In this document: positions 44,501 to 53,448 of the stretch, piece by piece | Position numbering within the stretch: the first letter of the stretch is position 1 | Layout: each line of letters opens with the position of its first letter | Assembly (NCBI RefSeq): GCF_001545075.1 | Contig: NZ_FCOB02000004.1 | Location: 186,001-250,000 of the forward strand | Length of the DNA stretch: 64,000 nucleotides | Direction: 5' to 3' | Source of the DNA: Caballeronia ptereochthonis | Lineage (GTDB): Bacteria > Pseudomonadota > Gammaproteobacteria > Burkholderiales > Burkholderiaceae | Program-made: the position numbers and the translations under genes | The notes under the pieces: generated by a model | The model's input: the letters and a program-made list of their open reading frames with translations, nothing else | What the model was told of the DNA's origin: nothing | Databases searched by the model: none

Positions 44501-47500
44501 TGCTGATCGGCGCGGGATCATCGGCCGCGACGGTGAAAGTGGTGCCCGGCATCACGATGCCCGGCGCGAGCACGAGCGTGCCGCCCGGGACATTCAGCGC
44601 CGAATTGCCGCCGACCTTGATCGACGACGTCGTCGTGCTGTTGTTCGACGCTCGCAAGGTCAGCGTGCCCCTCGCGAACACATCCGAATTCTCGATATCG
44701 AGCCCGCTTACCGCCGACGGGCCGGTCACCGAGCCCGCGAGCGTGATGTTCGACCCATTGATCGTCGTATTGGCGATGCTGACGCCCGGATTGAGCGTAT
44801 CCGTGCCCGAAACCCCGGGCACGGGCGTGCCGTTCGTCACGCCGAGGATCACCACGGGCGCCGCCGTTGCTCCGGCGTTCGGATTGAAAAAGACCGTGCG
44901 CGCGGTTCCCGCCGGAAAATCATTGCTGATCGAAACGCCCGCGTAGCCATTCCCGCTACCCGAGATCTGGATGCCAGGCAAGCCCGAGGCGAGCGTCAGC
45001 GTTCCCTCGCCTGCGGACAGGATCGTCACGCCGGCGCCGAGCGGCCCTTGCAGCGCGGCCATGCCGCGTATCGAAATACCGCCTCCCGTGGTGATGGGCT
45101 CCTCGCTGATCGAGACACCGTCGGCACGCGCGACCGTGCCCGAAGCGAGCGCGGTGCCCTCGATCGAGACATTCCCTGTGGCCGACGTGATGCTGCCGAA
45201 TTCCGCCGTCACGCCACCGGCGCCCCCCTGCCCCTGGATCGTGATCGCGCCTCCCGCCGATGCGACGTTCGTCCCGTCGGTCATCGCGACGCCGACGCCA
45301 GCCGGCGATGTGCCGTTGAGCAGAATGGTGCCCGTCCCCGTCGTCGTTATGCCGGCGGCGTCGAGCGCCATGCCGGCGACGCTGCCGCTGCCCGTGACTT
45401 TGATCGCGCCGCCCGACTGAAGTGTCGATGCATTCATGGTCGCGCCCGTGCCGGTCGCTGCGACGGCCTGCACGGAAATGTCGCCCGTCGTCGATGTGAT
45501 ACGGGCGGCGTCGAGTGACAGACCGCCCGTCTCGCCAACGCTCGAAACGGATATCGCACCGCTGCCAGACTGGAGGCTCGATGCGCCCAGGCTGATGCCC
45601 TCGCCGGCTCCCGACACGCCGGCGAGCGAGACCGCGCCGGTCGTCGACGTGATGCCGGACGCGGTCAGGGAAATGCCGGCCGGGCCGCCTCCAACGCCCG
45701 ATACAGAAATCACGCCGCCGTTTGACCCGACCGTCGCCGCGTTCATGGTGATGCCGGTGCCGGCGAGCGAGCTTCCGGTGAGCGAAAGGTTACCCGTGCC
45801 CGTCGACGTGACGCTCGCCGCCTGGAGCGATACGCCAGTCGCGCCCACGCCCGCCAGATCGACATTGCCCGTCGTCGAGCTGATGCTGGCGGTATTGAGC
45901 GACACGCCGTTCGTCGCGCCGACGCCCGAGAGACTCACCGCACCGGCCCCGGATGAGATCGACGACGTCGTCATGGCTACTCCCGCGCCGGCCGCCGATA
46001 CTCCGGATAACGAAACGTTGCCCCCCGTGGTCGTGATGGACTCCAGGCCGAGCGATATGCCGCCCGTCGTGCCGACGCCCGATAGCGCGATCGCACCGGA
46101 GCCCGTGGCGAGCGTACCGATCAGTTGCGCCCCCAGGCCCCCGGTCGACGTGCCGCCGATCGAGATCGCGCCCGCCGTGGTCGTGATGGTGGAAGCGTCG
46201 ACCGACGCGCCAGTTCGCACGCCGTCGCCGGTGATCGTGACTGCGCCGGTGGTCGTTTCGAACGTCGAGAGATTCTGGACGCTCACGCCGATGCCCAATC
46301 CGGCGACGCCGGCGACCGTGTCCACGGGCGCGCTTCCGTTGATCGTGATCGCGCCGCTCGGCGAATTCGTGCCGATTGCCAGAAAACCGTCCGAGCCCGC
46401 AAAACCCACCACCTCATGCGTTCGCGTATCGATATCCACATGATCGATCGCGACGCGCGGCGTGCCTCCGTTCGCCGCCGGCTGGCCGATCGAAATATCG
46501 CCGCCGTTGCTGGACAAGGCCAGGCTCCCGTTGTCCGAACCGCGCAGCAGAATGACGGCGGTGCCGTCGTTACTGTTGGCGCCGTTCGCGCGCAGCACGA
46601 TGTTGAGCGGTCCAGCGCCGTTGCCGTTGACCGACTCCGAAGTGATCGACGCTCCGGCACTGGCGCGCGCCGTTCTGTCAACGTAGATGGAATGCGCGGC
46701 GTCCAGCGTGAGCGTGGCCGCGCCGCCCGCGCTCTTGTCGATCTGCCCTTCGAGCGTGATGTCTCCAAGCTGCGCGCCGCCCGAGCCGGTGTTGATCGTG
46801 ACGGACGTGCCCGAATTCAGACGGCCCTCGATGGTCCCCGTCGTGATCACCGTATCGGCCTGCGTCGGAGTGAAGACAGGCCCGCCGCCGCTGTCGATCG
46901 TCGAACTCACGATGGTGACGTCATACGGATCCAGCACCCACGTCCCCCCCACCCCATGCAGCGCCGACGCGTCAATCGTCGCCCCCGCCACATCCAGAAA
47001 CCGCGCCGACGTCTCGATCAACCCGCCGTTGCCGCCCTGCGCGCCGCCCTTCGCCGTCAGCGTGCCATACACGCGCGCCGCGTTCGTGCCGTAGACGACG
47101 ACGTTGCCGCCATCGCCATTCACGAGCGCATCCGCGCGCACCTGCGCGGCCGGGCCCATCCACACGGCATCGGCGTTATGGATGTCGGTCGCCTTCCCCG
47201 CCGCCCCGCCGCCCACGCGCACGCGCCCCCCGCCCGCCGCGCCGCTCGCGTCGATGCGCGCGCCGTCGTTTACCGCGACGTGATAGCCCGTCACGTCGAT
47301 GTTGCCGCCCTTCAATCCCGCGCCGCCCGTCGCATCGACGCCGCCCGCGACTTCCGTCACGCCCGCCGCGCCGCCGTCGAGCACGATGCGCCCGTTGCGC
47401 TCCGCCACGCTCTGCGCCCGCACCGTGCCCGTCTGATTGAGCACGGTGGCCGCGAGCGCATCGGCGGTCTGCACCGACATCAGCACCTGGCCGCCGTCCG

Positions 47501-48269
47501 CCTGCAGCACGCCGGAGTTGCTCGCGAGCGCCTGCGCCGCCGCACCGTCGACCTTGAGCATCGTGAGGCCGTCGCCCGCGAAGTCGAGCGTGATGTCGCT
47601 GCCCGCGCCCATCGCGACCGTGCCGAGCTTCGCGCTCACCGTGCCGCTGTTGTCGACCTGCGCGCCGAGCAGCGCGACCGTGCCGCGCTCGCCCGCCGTG
47701 ATCGAGCCCTGGTTGACGACGCGGCCGCCGCCGTTCGGCGACGCGCCCAGGAAGTGATACTTGCCCGCCAGAAAATCCGCATCGGAGATGCCGAGCGTCG
47801 AGGCGACGAGCGACCCCACGTTCACCGACGCGCCGCGCGCGAACAGCACGCCCGCCGGATTGACGAGAAACACCTGCCCGTTGGCGTTGAGCCGCCCGGC
47901 GATCGTGCTCGCCTCGCTGCCCACCACGCGGTTGAGCAGCACCGCCTGCGCCGAGGGCTGCGCGATGTTGACCGTCTCGCTGGCGCCGATCGAAAACGAG
48001 TTCCAGTTGACGATGCCCTTCTGCGAGCCTTGCGTGATCGCCATCGTGTTCGCGGCGGGCGTGCTGATGCTCACGTTGCCGTTGACGACCTGGCCGCCCG
48101 CGGGCAGCGCGAGCGCCCCCGGCGCGACCACCAGCGCAATGAGCGGCAGCAGCGCCGACGGTCTCAGTTCGAGGCCGGCGTGGCGCGCCGCGCGTTTCGC
48201 AAGCCGCCGGATCGCGCGCTCCCATGCCCGCCGATGCCTGCGGGTCGGAATGCTCTGGATATCGCTCAT
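41577..48269 (-). CDS. Large two-partner-secretion exoprotein (TpsA, FhaB/HMW-like)
   Basis: This 2,230-residue protein has a long basic signal region (RRHRRAWERAIRRLAKRAARH, then LLPLIALVVAPGALALP). A TPS secretion domain follows: INSFSIG-type NWNSFSIGASETVNI, NRVVGSEASTIAGRLNANG and NPAGVLF at 137-143. The body is a right-handed beta-helix of Gly/Ser/Thr-rich repeats, including a very regular block around 45200-46300. An MBG-type domain (TITVGDQSRLQGTENGP) precedes the end. Cysteine pairs (CLAAPC, CAGGANC, CVYNGTC) are scattered, and Cys2182, Cys2218 and Cys2227 lie at the C-terminus. It is the cargo of TpsB encoded upstream and probably acts in adhesion or contact. No CDI toxin motif is visible. 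Confidence 0.88.
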   Translation of the reverse strand: MSDIQSIPTRRHRRAWERAIRRLAKRAARHAGLELRPSALLPLIALVVAPGALALPAGGQVVNGNVSISTPAANTMAITQGSQKGIVNWNSFSIGASETVNIAQPSAQAVLLNRVVGSEASTIAGRLNANGQVFLVNPAGVLFARGASVNVGSLVASTLGISDADFLAGKYHFLGASPNGGGRVVNQGSITAGERGTVALLGAQVDNSGTVSAKLGTVAMGAGSDITLDFAGDGLTMLKVDGAAAQALASNSGVLQADGGQVLMSVQTADALAATVLNQTGTVRAQSVAERNGRIVLDGGAAGVTEVAGGVDATGGAGLKGGNIDVTGYHVAVNDGARIDASGAAGGGRVRVGGGAAGKATDIHNADAVWMGPAAQVRADALVNGDGGNVVVYGTNAARVYGTLTAKGGAQGGNGGLIETSARFLDVAGATIDASALHGVGGTWVLDPYDVTIVSSTIDSGGGPVFTPTQADTVITTGTIEGRLNSGTSVTINTGSGGAQLGDITLEGQIDKSAGGAATLTLDAAHSIYVDRTARASAGASITSESVNGNGAGPLNIVLRANGANSNDGTAVILLRGSDNGSLALSSNGGDISIGQPAANGGTPRVAIDHVDIDTRTHEVVGFAGSDGFLAIGTNSPSGAITINGSAPVDTVAGVAGLGIGVSVQNLSTFETTTGAVTITGDGVRTGASVDASTITTTAGAISIGGTSTGGLGAQLIGTLATGSGAIALSGVGTTGGISLGLESITTTGGNVSLSGVSAAGAGVAMTTSSISSGAGAVSLSGVGATNGVSLNTASISSTTGNVDLAGVGATGVSLQAASVTSTGTGNLSLTGSSLAGTGITMNAATVGSNGGVISVSGVGGGPAGISLTASGITSTTGAVSLAGVSGAGEGISLGASSLQSGSGAISVSSVGETGGLSLDAARITSTTGDISVQAVAATGTGATMNASTLQSGGAIKVTGSGSVAGMALDAAGITTTGTGTILLNGTSPAGVGVAMTDGTNVASAGGAITIQGQGGAGGVTAEFGSITSATGNVSIEGTALASGTVARADGVSISEEPITTGGGISIRGMAALQGPLGAGVTILSAGEGTLTLASGLPGIQISGSGNGYAGVSISNDFPAGTARTVFFNPNAGATAAPVVILGVTNGTPVPGVSGTDTLNPGVSIANTTINGSNITLAGSVTGPSAVSGLDIENSDVFARGTLTLRASNNSTTTSSIKVGGNSALNVPGGTLVLAPGIVMPGTTFTVAADDPAPISIGVAGATGPGFMLDSTFGQRFTSSIDSVYIGSNTHTGAITLGPMTCLAAPCAGLPSFRNLTAANGGVGSKGISLPSAISTIGQITLDSAGPVTQGAASLFAGSLLLAGQGGFTLTNPGNYFGALSLAGVGNSSLTSQSLPIIAFGGHVFDTRSNALVAIGGGNNATLAGNLTLTTTDGNVSSSVPIENTSGHDITLDMHATGSIRIGANVTSPTGAINVKGDATSQVIVGGVANQSGSPRISVSTNGGVVDLSAAGHSVFGSSGPTGVTGPAISLGSVDINTLGRAPNGALSGTDGAVTLQGLTPATTSFAGTGTGRPVAIDVDSATITTGSGGITLVGQSLNPVANPGNGVVLRGTPANATQLSTTTGPIRIHGTGSGFGAYGVALIGGSSITSSGSPIELLGAIAGTGAGTPSPTYGLLLLNGSINASAQGGTVSLAGSTTTADAGIAYGAVPPPPGNAGFVGGPFSVKTGAGGIITMRSFNNGAATSLLGRSGAGSIDAQGGSLVIAPASVDPSSFNVSAQNTMQITLFGVNTTQGLSIDAATYQTFSTNLQTLVLGSSTQTGRITVEGPCAGGANCAARPAVATNLTLQNTGSGSQGIDLPSGISLPANATLALDTTGAVNDPGGIRAGTLFLAGGGVFNLLDPNDVGTLVIAGARTVNFENSGSFTIGTGSANGFDAASGGIAPIGGQQGTLTGDLVAISDNGNIVLGTKDAPMHLHADGSIDLVMESTQFQNPFSATLSAGNAWRVWAKNRDGENRGGIDPGGTLPNFYGCVYNGTCAWNGQPSLTVVPGNSNHFVYVDQPTVTITVGDQSRLQGTENGPFTYTVSGLLSGDALGQALIAGPLGSNATTNSVPGKYSINGTFTSPVGYTVIVTSGTLTVDLPPGTPLEGAVFNRTGLQPLFTAQEDSFVYESNLGGINVCVGTSEPILALQQSEGAADSLAAEWKRVRSRPNLNNCLVVNGQHGCGEF
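45200..46320 (-). repeat. Regular beta-helix repeats inside the TpsA gene
   Basis: This section encodes about a dozen units of roughly 25-30 residues with alternating patterns such as SITSTTGAVSLAGV, GISLTASGITS and SISSGAGAVSLSGVGA. Each unit probably forms one or two coils of the beta-helix. The high similarity between neighbouring units suggests expansion by recombination. Confidence 0.75.
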
Positions 48270-48311
48270 TTCGAACTCCTCTCTGGCTTCCTGCTTGCGG
48301 CGTCAACCCGG

Positions 48312-50072
48312 CTAGAACGATTTGGAGACCTGCACGTACACGCGCGGCACCTTGTCGTCGCCGGTCGTGTCGGCGCGGGTCGTGCGCCAGGCCACGCTGG
48401 CATCGACGGTAATGCCGTACGGCGCGCTCCAGAAAAGCCCGAGCCCCGGCCCGCTGCGCGTCACGGTGTTGGCGCCCTGTCCGGGAATCGAGCGGGCGTT
48501 GTAGCGCCCGACGCCGATATCGAAGAACGCGGAAAGCGTCAGCGTCGGAATCACCGCGTAACGAAACGACGCCGTCGCGATCAGCCCTTCGTCGACGACC
48601 GCCTCGGACGGCGAATAGGCGCGCACCGCGCGCGGCCCGCCGAGTGTGATGCGCGAGGAGCTGTCGAGATTCTGGTTGGCCCACTGCCCCGATACGCCGA
48701 GAAAAAAACTCGTCTTCGGCGTGATCGCGTTGAGGCGGTTGGCCTGCATCGTCATGCGTATGCTGTTGCCCTGGGTGTTGCGCCCGGTCGGACCCTGATC
48801 GATGGCCTGCGCCAGCGCCGAGTCGATGTTCAGATGCGCGAACGCCAGCTGGATGTCGGCGCTGTTGAAGCCGCCGCCGAGAAAGCTGTCGCGGCTCTCG
48901 TACGACAGCCCGACGCTTGCGACGTACAGTTTTTGCGGGTTGTCGAAGCTCACGGTGTCGATCTTGTCCGTCAGCGAGCGATACTCCAGCGCGCCGCGCA
49001 GCAGGAGGTTCTGGCTGCGCGAGCGGATGAGCGGATGCGAGACCGACGCGGTGACGACATCGGCGTCGCCGTGCGCCTGCAGCGACGAAAAATTCTGCCC
49101 GAGGTAGTAGTACAGATGCGAGTACGCGATCCCCACACGCGTGCCGCTGGCGTCGACCGGCGCGTCGTAGCCGATGCGCCCGTACACGGTGTCGGCGCGC
49201 TCGGCGACCAGCAGGTTCATGTCGAGGTTGTCGCCGATGCCGAACGGCGACGCGAGTCGTCCCACCGCGCCCAGCCGCCAGCGTCCGGCAGGCGCCGCGC
49301 CGTAGTTGTCGGCGGCGAGCGCGAAATCCCAGCGGCGCGCGGACTCGATGTTCACGTCCAGGTCGACGGTGCCGGGCGCGCTGCCCGACTCCAGCGCCGA
49401 GCTCACGCGGATGCCGGGCAGGTCGGACAGCAGCAGCATCGTGCGCTCGAGCTCGCCTTGCCTGAGCGGCTTGCCGGGCTCGATCGCGGCGAGCCGCGCG
49501 CGCACGAGCGATTCCTTGATCGGCGCGCCCGGCGCGATGGTCAGCCGCACCCGGCCGATCTTGCCTTCGAGCACGGTGAAGGTGACATCGCCGTTGGTCA
49601 CGTCCTGCGGCGGAATCACGACCTGCGCGAGCGGATAGCCGCGATCCCGGTACGCCTGAGCGATGCGCGCGGCCATCGCGTTCAGATCGTTGATCGACAC
49701 TTCCTGGCCGATCCTGTCGGAGACGAGCGCGACCAGCATGTCGGAGGGCAGCGTCTCGTTGCCCGCGAGCCTGATGCTCTTCAGCACGAACTTCTTGCCC
49801 TCGGGCACGGCAGGAGGCGCGGCGATCGGCGCAGGCAGCGCGTTCGCGCCCCCGGGCGGCGGCGCGGTCACCGGGGGGCGCGGCTGTTCGTTGAGCAGCG
49901 TGCCGGCGCTCGGCACCTGCGCCGTGCCCGGCAGGGGCACCTGCTGCGCCCACGCCGTCAGCGCGCTCGCGCAGGCGAGGCTCACGCCGGCCGCGCGCGC
50001 GAGACGTCGCGCGCGCTGCGAGCGCCCGCGCGGTCGCAATGCGAGGAGTTCGGTTTTCATGGCTTCGTTCAC
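48312..50072 (-). CDS. TpsB outer-membrane transporter (ShlB/FhaC/HecB family)
   Basis: This 586-residue protein starts at a GTG with GAGGA about eight bases upstream. It has a signal peptide (AGVSLACASALTAWAQQ) and a Pro-rich linker. POTRA domains follow: KKFVLKSIRLAGNETLPSDML, then AYRDRGYPLAQVVIPPQDV and EGKIGRVRLTIAPG. The C-terminal 16-stranded barrel ends in YVQVSKSF, with C-terminal Phe. The FhaC-type motifs SSRITLGGPRAVRAYSPSEA (VRGY/xRAY) and FFDIGVGRYN are present. It secretes the adjacent TpsA. It sits between the CHAT gene (69 bases upstream) and tpsA (42 bases downstream). Confidence 0.93.
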   Translation of the reverse strand: MNEAMKTELLALRPRGRSQRARRLARAAGVSLACASALTAWAQQVPLPGTAQVPSAGTLLNEQPRPPVTAPPPGGANALPAPIAAPPAVPEGKKFVLKSIRLAGNETLPSDMLVALVSDRIGQEVSINDLNAMAARIAQAYRDRGYPLAQVVIPPQDVTNGDVTFTVLEGKIGRVRLTIAPGAPIKESLVRARLAAIEPGKPLRQGELERTMLLLSDLPGIRVSSALESGSAPGTVDLDVNIESARRWDFALAADNYGAAPAGRWRLGAVGRLASPFGIGDNLDMNLLVAERADTVYGRIGYDAPVDASGTRVGIAYSHLYYYLGQNFSSLQAHGDADVVTASVSHPLIRSRSQNLLLRGALEYRSLTDKIDTVSFDNPQKLYVASVGLSYESRDSFLGGGFNSADIQLAFAHLNIDSALAQAIDQGPTGRNTQGNSIRMTMQANRLNAITPKTSFFLGVSGQWANQNLDSSSRITLGGPRAVRAYSPSEAVVDEGLIATASFRYAVIPTLTLSAFFDIGVGRYNARSIPGQGANTVTRSGPGLGLFWSAPYGITVDASVAWRTTRADTTGDDKVPRVYVQVSKSF

Positions 50073-50141
50073 TGCAACATCCTCATCGGGACCGGCGCGA
50101 TACGCGGCGTCGGGACGAAATTCGCGCGATCCGGCGGCGGG

Positions 50142-52556
50142 TCATCGGGCAACCGAAAGCCGCCAGTTGCCCATCAGGTCGAAGGGCGCCCAGTAGAACG
50201 GATGGGCGAACCTGCCGTTGGCGAGCACCGCGAGCTGCGCATCGCGCATGGCGTCGATGGCTTCCTCGCCCTTCGTGAGCGAGCCGTAGAACGTGCGCAT
50301 CGTGAGCGCGGTCGATTCATCCGCGACCGGCCACATCGACACGAGCAGCGCCGACGCGCCCGCGTAGAAGAACGCGCGCGTGAAGCCCATGATCTCGTCG
50401 CCGCGCTCGATGCGCCCGAGCGCCGTCTCGCATGCGGAAAGCGTGACGAGCGCCACCGAATCGAACTTGAGGTTGTAGATGTCGGCCGCGAGCATCGGGT
50501 CCGGGCCGTCGGCGGGCTGCGTCGAGGGCGCGAGCAGCACGCGAGAATGCAGCGGATCGATGGTGTCGGCCTGCGCGTGCGTCGCCACATGGACGATGCG
50601 GCCCGCCGGCGCGTTGTCGCTGAAGGTCTTGCGCGTCACGTCGCTCTGCAGGAAAGTCTCGCGCTGCGAGAAGAGCGGCCCGATCGCGCGCACTTCGGCC
50701 TCGGCGCCCGGCAAATCGAACTCCGGCGCGATGCGCGGGTTGCCGAACGCGACGAGGTTGCTCGCGACATGCTGCTGACGCCGCACGAGCTGCACGGCGA
50801 TGCTCGCCGAAGGCGCGAGCGCGATCGCGTGGCGCTGGATCAGGAAGCCCTGCGGGTTCTTCAGCGCCTGGAACGGCATGTAGTGCAGCGCGCCGTTCGG
50901 CACGATGATGAGCCGCTCGCCGGGACGCAGTCCGAGCGGCTGGATGAGCAGCGCATCGAGCTTCGTGCCGTAGGTGATCGCCTGCGGCCGGCCGCGGATG
51001 ATCGCGTTGCGGAAATCGCTCACGGCGAGCGTCATGTCCTTGCGCGCGATCGGCAGCGAGAGGCCCTGGATGCCGTCCGCGCGCACGACCCACGCAATCA
51101 GGCGGTCGGGCAGGCCGTGATATTCGACGATCGCCTCGCCGGGCTTGAGCGTGCCGCGCACGTCGTCGAGCGAGAGCGTGCGGCCGTTCAGCTGCGTCTC
51201 GTCGACGTTGTTCGCGAGCCGGTTGCGCACGACATCGAGCAGCGCGCGGCCGCGGCTTCTTTCCGAAAGCGTCCACGCGAGCGGATAGTCGCCATCCTCG
51301 ACCACCAGCGCGATGGTTTCCTCGAAAACCGTCTGCGTGTCGGAAAAGAGGCCTGTCTTGAACTCGTCGCTGCGAAAGCGCGCGCGGATCGATTCGGAAT
51401 CGTCGAGCGCGGCGAGCCACGCGGCGCGCGCCTCCTTTCGCTTGCCGAGCGCGAGGTAGGCGCGGCCCATGCCTTCGTGCGCCCACAGGTTGTCATAGTT
51501 CGCGTCCGAGCCGCCCTTGGTCGCGCTCGCGGAGAACGCGGCGAGCGCCTCCTCGGGCTTGTTCTCGGCGAGCAGCAAATTACCTTCGATGCGCTTGCGC
51601 AGCGGCGCGAGCAAGGTGCCATTGACATCGGCCGTCTGCTCGAAGGTCGCGCGCGCGCCGGCCGGGTCGCCGCTCGCGATCTGCGCGTTGGTGATCGACA
51701 GGAGCACCAACGGCCGATAGCGTGGCGACGCCGTTTCCAGCGCCGCGCGATATTCCGTGAGCGCCGCGTTCGCGTCGCCGCGGCGCGCTGCGATGTCGCC
51801 CAGCACCTTGTGCGCGGGCGCGAGCACCTGCTCGGGATTCTTCGCGCCAGCGGCGATCGCCTCCTTCGCGTAGCGCTCGGCATCGTCGAGATCCCCCGCG
51901 TAGCTGTAGGCGATCGCCAGATCGCGGCGCGACAGCGCGGCGAGGTTCGGGTTATCCGTCTGCCGCGCGACGACGAGCGCGCGCGACGCCGCCTCGATGC
52001 TCTCGCGGAAGTCGCCACGCTCGGCCGCCGCGACCGACATGCTGCAGTACGCATAGCCGTCGAGCTTGACCTGATCGCGCGCGAGCAGCAACTGCCCTTC
52101 CTGCGACAGCGTCGCGATGGTTTCGGCATCGCGCACGCGGGCTTCGGCGTCGCGCGCGGCGGGCGTGAGCGGCGCATCTTGCTGGGCATCGGATGCGGGC
52201 CGGCTCGGCGCACTCTGTTTCGCCTGGCCGGCCGTGGCGCTCTTCTGCGCTTTCTGCGTGGATGCGGGCGTCGGCACCTTGCGCGCGCCACTCGCGGCCG
52301 GCGCGCTCTGCGTGTTCTGCGCGAGCTGCATGGCCGGCTCGCGCAGATCGTTGTAGGCGATCTGCATGCTCGCGGCATCCGGCGCGCACGCCGAATTCAG
52401 CGTGGCCGGCGCGTGCTGCGCATGTGCGGCGGATGCTGCCAGCGCGAGCGCCGAAAGCAGCGCGAGCGCGACGCAAACCCGCTCCGGCGCGCCGCTCGCG
52501 GGCGCGTGTGCATCGACCTCGACACGGGCCGACGCGATCCGCTCGATCGGTATCAC
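50142..52556 (-). CDS. Secreted TPR-CHAT caspase-like protease linked to the TPS operon
   Basis: The exact start is uncertain. I use a GTG at 52556 (804 residues), which places a signal peptide (VALALLSALALAASAAHA) near residues 33-50; the frame is open to 52703. The middle is tetratricopeptide-like (GYAYCSMSVAAAERGDFRES, LAIAYSYAGDLDDAERYAKE, AHKVLGDIAARRGDANAALT and others). The C-terminal CHAT domain has KPGEAIVEYHGLPDRL, the catalytic His660 in VHVATHAQ and Cys709 in LSACETALG, then GFTRAFFYAGASALLVSMWP. Both catalytic residues are retained, so protease activity is plausible. The export signal suggests a periplasmic role, perhaps processing TpsA. The gene order CHAT-tpsB-tpsA implies a functional link. 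Confidence 0.85.
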   Translation of the reverse strand: MIPIERIASARVEVDAHAPASGAPERVCVALALLSALALAASAAHAQHAPATLNSACAPDAASMQIAYNDLREPAMQLAQNTQSAPAASGARKVPTPASTQKAQKSATAGQAKQSAPSRPASDAQQDAPLTPAARDAEARVRDAETIATLSQEGQLLLARDQVKLDGYAYCSMSVAAAERGDFRESIEAASRALVVARQTDNPNLAALSRRDLAIAYSYAGDLDDAERYAKEAIAAGAKNPEQVLAPAHKVLGDIAARRGDANAALTEYRAALETASPRYRPLVLLSITNAQIASGDPAGARATFEQTADVNGTLLAPLRKRIEGNLLLAENKPEEALAAFSASATKGGSDANYDNLWAHEGMGRAYLALGKRKEARAAWLAALDDSESIRARFRSDEFKTGLFSDTQTVFEETIALVVEDGDYPLAWTLSERSRGRALLDVVRNRLANNVDETQLNGRTLSLDDVRGTLKPGEAIVEYHGLPDRLIAWVVRADGIQGLSLPIARKDMTLAVSDFRNAIIRGRPQAITYGTKLDALLIQPLGLRPGERLIIVPNGALHYMPFQALKNPQGFLIQRHAIALAPSASIAVQLVRRQQHVASNLVAFGNPRIAPEFDLPGAEAEVRAIGPLFSQRETFLQSDVTRKTFSDNAPAGRIVHVATHAQADTIDPLHSRVLLAPSTQPADGPDPMLAADIYNLKFDSVALVTLSACETALGRIERGDEIMGFTRAFFYAGASALLVSMWPVADESTALTMRTFYGSLTKGEEAIDAMRDAQLAVLANGRFAHPFYWAPFDLMGNWRLSVAR

Positions 52557-52705
52557 GAATGCGCTCCTCGATGACCGTCGCCTCGCACCGGCGCGAGCGG
52601 CATGCCGCCGCCGCGGTGCCACGACTAGACGAACCAGTTCGGCGGATTTGAAAACGCGGCGGCATCGTTCGTCTGGTGCTGTGTTGGAAGGCACACAGAA
52701 CACTC
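52557..52705. promoter_or_regulatory. Divergent promoter region, CHAT/TPS operon versus tssJ operon
   Basis: These 149 bases separate the minus-strand CHAT-tpsBA(-tssA) unit from the plus-strand tssJKLM unit and must hold both promoters. I see no unequivocal sigma-factor motif. The CHAT reading frame remains open through most of it, so part may be coding if an upstream start is used. Confidence 0.4.
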
Positions 52706-53314
52706 ATGCGAAACGTCGATCCGATTGCGCGCGGCGCGTGCGTATCGCGCCTCACCGGCTTCGCGGGTGCGGGCGGCGCGGCGCGGATTGTCGCGCGGGC
52801 GGTCCGGCGCGTCCCCTCGCGCGTGCGTCCGCTCGTCGTTCTGGGCGTGTTCGCCGTCGCGGCATGCAAGTCGCCGCCGCCTCCTCCGCCGCCCCCGCCG
52901 ACGGTCGTGCGCATCAACGTGAACGCACTCGACAAGGTCAATCCGGATCACACCGGCCGGCCGTCGCCCGTGCTCGTGCGGGTGTACGAGCTGAAGGCGA
53001 CCGCCGCTTTCGACAGCGCCGATTTCTTCACGCTCTACGGCCGTGACCAGGCGACGCTCGGCGCGGATCTCAATGCGAAGAACGAATTCCTGCTCAAGCC
53101 CGGCGACAGTCAGAGTGTCGAGCAGACGGTGCAGCCGGGCACGAAGTTCGTCGCGGTCGTGGCGGCCTATCGCGACATCGAGCGCTCGCGCTGGCGCGCG
53201 ACCGTGCCGGTGCCGCCGAACCAGACGACCGTGCTGACCGTGCGCGTCGACCGGGCGGATGTGTCGATCGCCGCGCAGCGCGCACCCGCGCCGCCGCCCA
53301 AGCCCGCCAAATGA
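52706..53314 (+). CDS. tssJ: TssJ outer-membrane lipoprotein
   Basis: The ATG at 52706 (product MRNVDPIARGAC) gives 202 residues with a long basic N-terminus, then a lipobox VFAVAAC followed by a Pro-rich spacer. The mature domain shows TssJ strands: VRINVNALDKVNPDHTGRPS, PVLVRVYELKATAAFDSADF, FTLYGRDQATLGADL and VPVPPNQTTVLTVRVD. TssJ anchors the TssM-TssL membrane complex to the outer membrane. It opens the plus-strand tssJKLM-tagF-kinase operon. Confidence 0.93.
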   Translation: MRNVDPIARGACVSRLTGFAGAGGAARIVARAVRRVPSRVRPLVVLGVFAVAACKSPPPPPPPPPTVVRINVNALDKVNPDHTGRPSPVLVRVYELKATAAFDSADFFTLYGRDQATLGADLNAKNEFLLKPGDSQSVEQTVQPGTKFVAVVAAYRDIERSRWRATVPVPPNQTTVLTVRVDRADVSIAAQRAPAPPPKPAK

Positions 53315-53448
53315 ACGCGCCCGCGCGCCGACTTCCAAATTCGTATCGCTCGATCGTTCTTTAAGCGAAGCGCTCGCGCCGGCCGCCGGGCGATTCGCGA
53401 GCGGCGCGCGGCGCGGCATCGAAACCAGCGAAGCGGATACGAGCCACC

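Noticed and set aside
46125..52574. 2,149-codon open frame on the plus strand opposite the TpsA/TpsB/CHAT genes
   Set aside because: It is an antisense shadow caused by high GC and by reading the repeats backwards. Its product is Arg/Ala/Asp-rich with no domain, and the opposite strand has clear family motifs.
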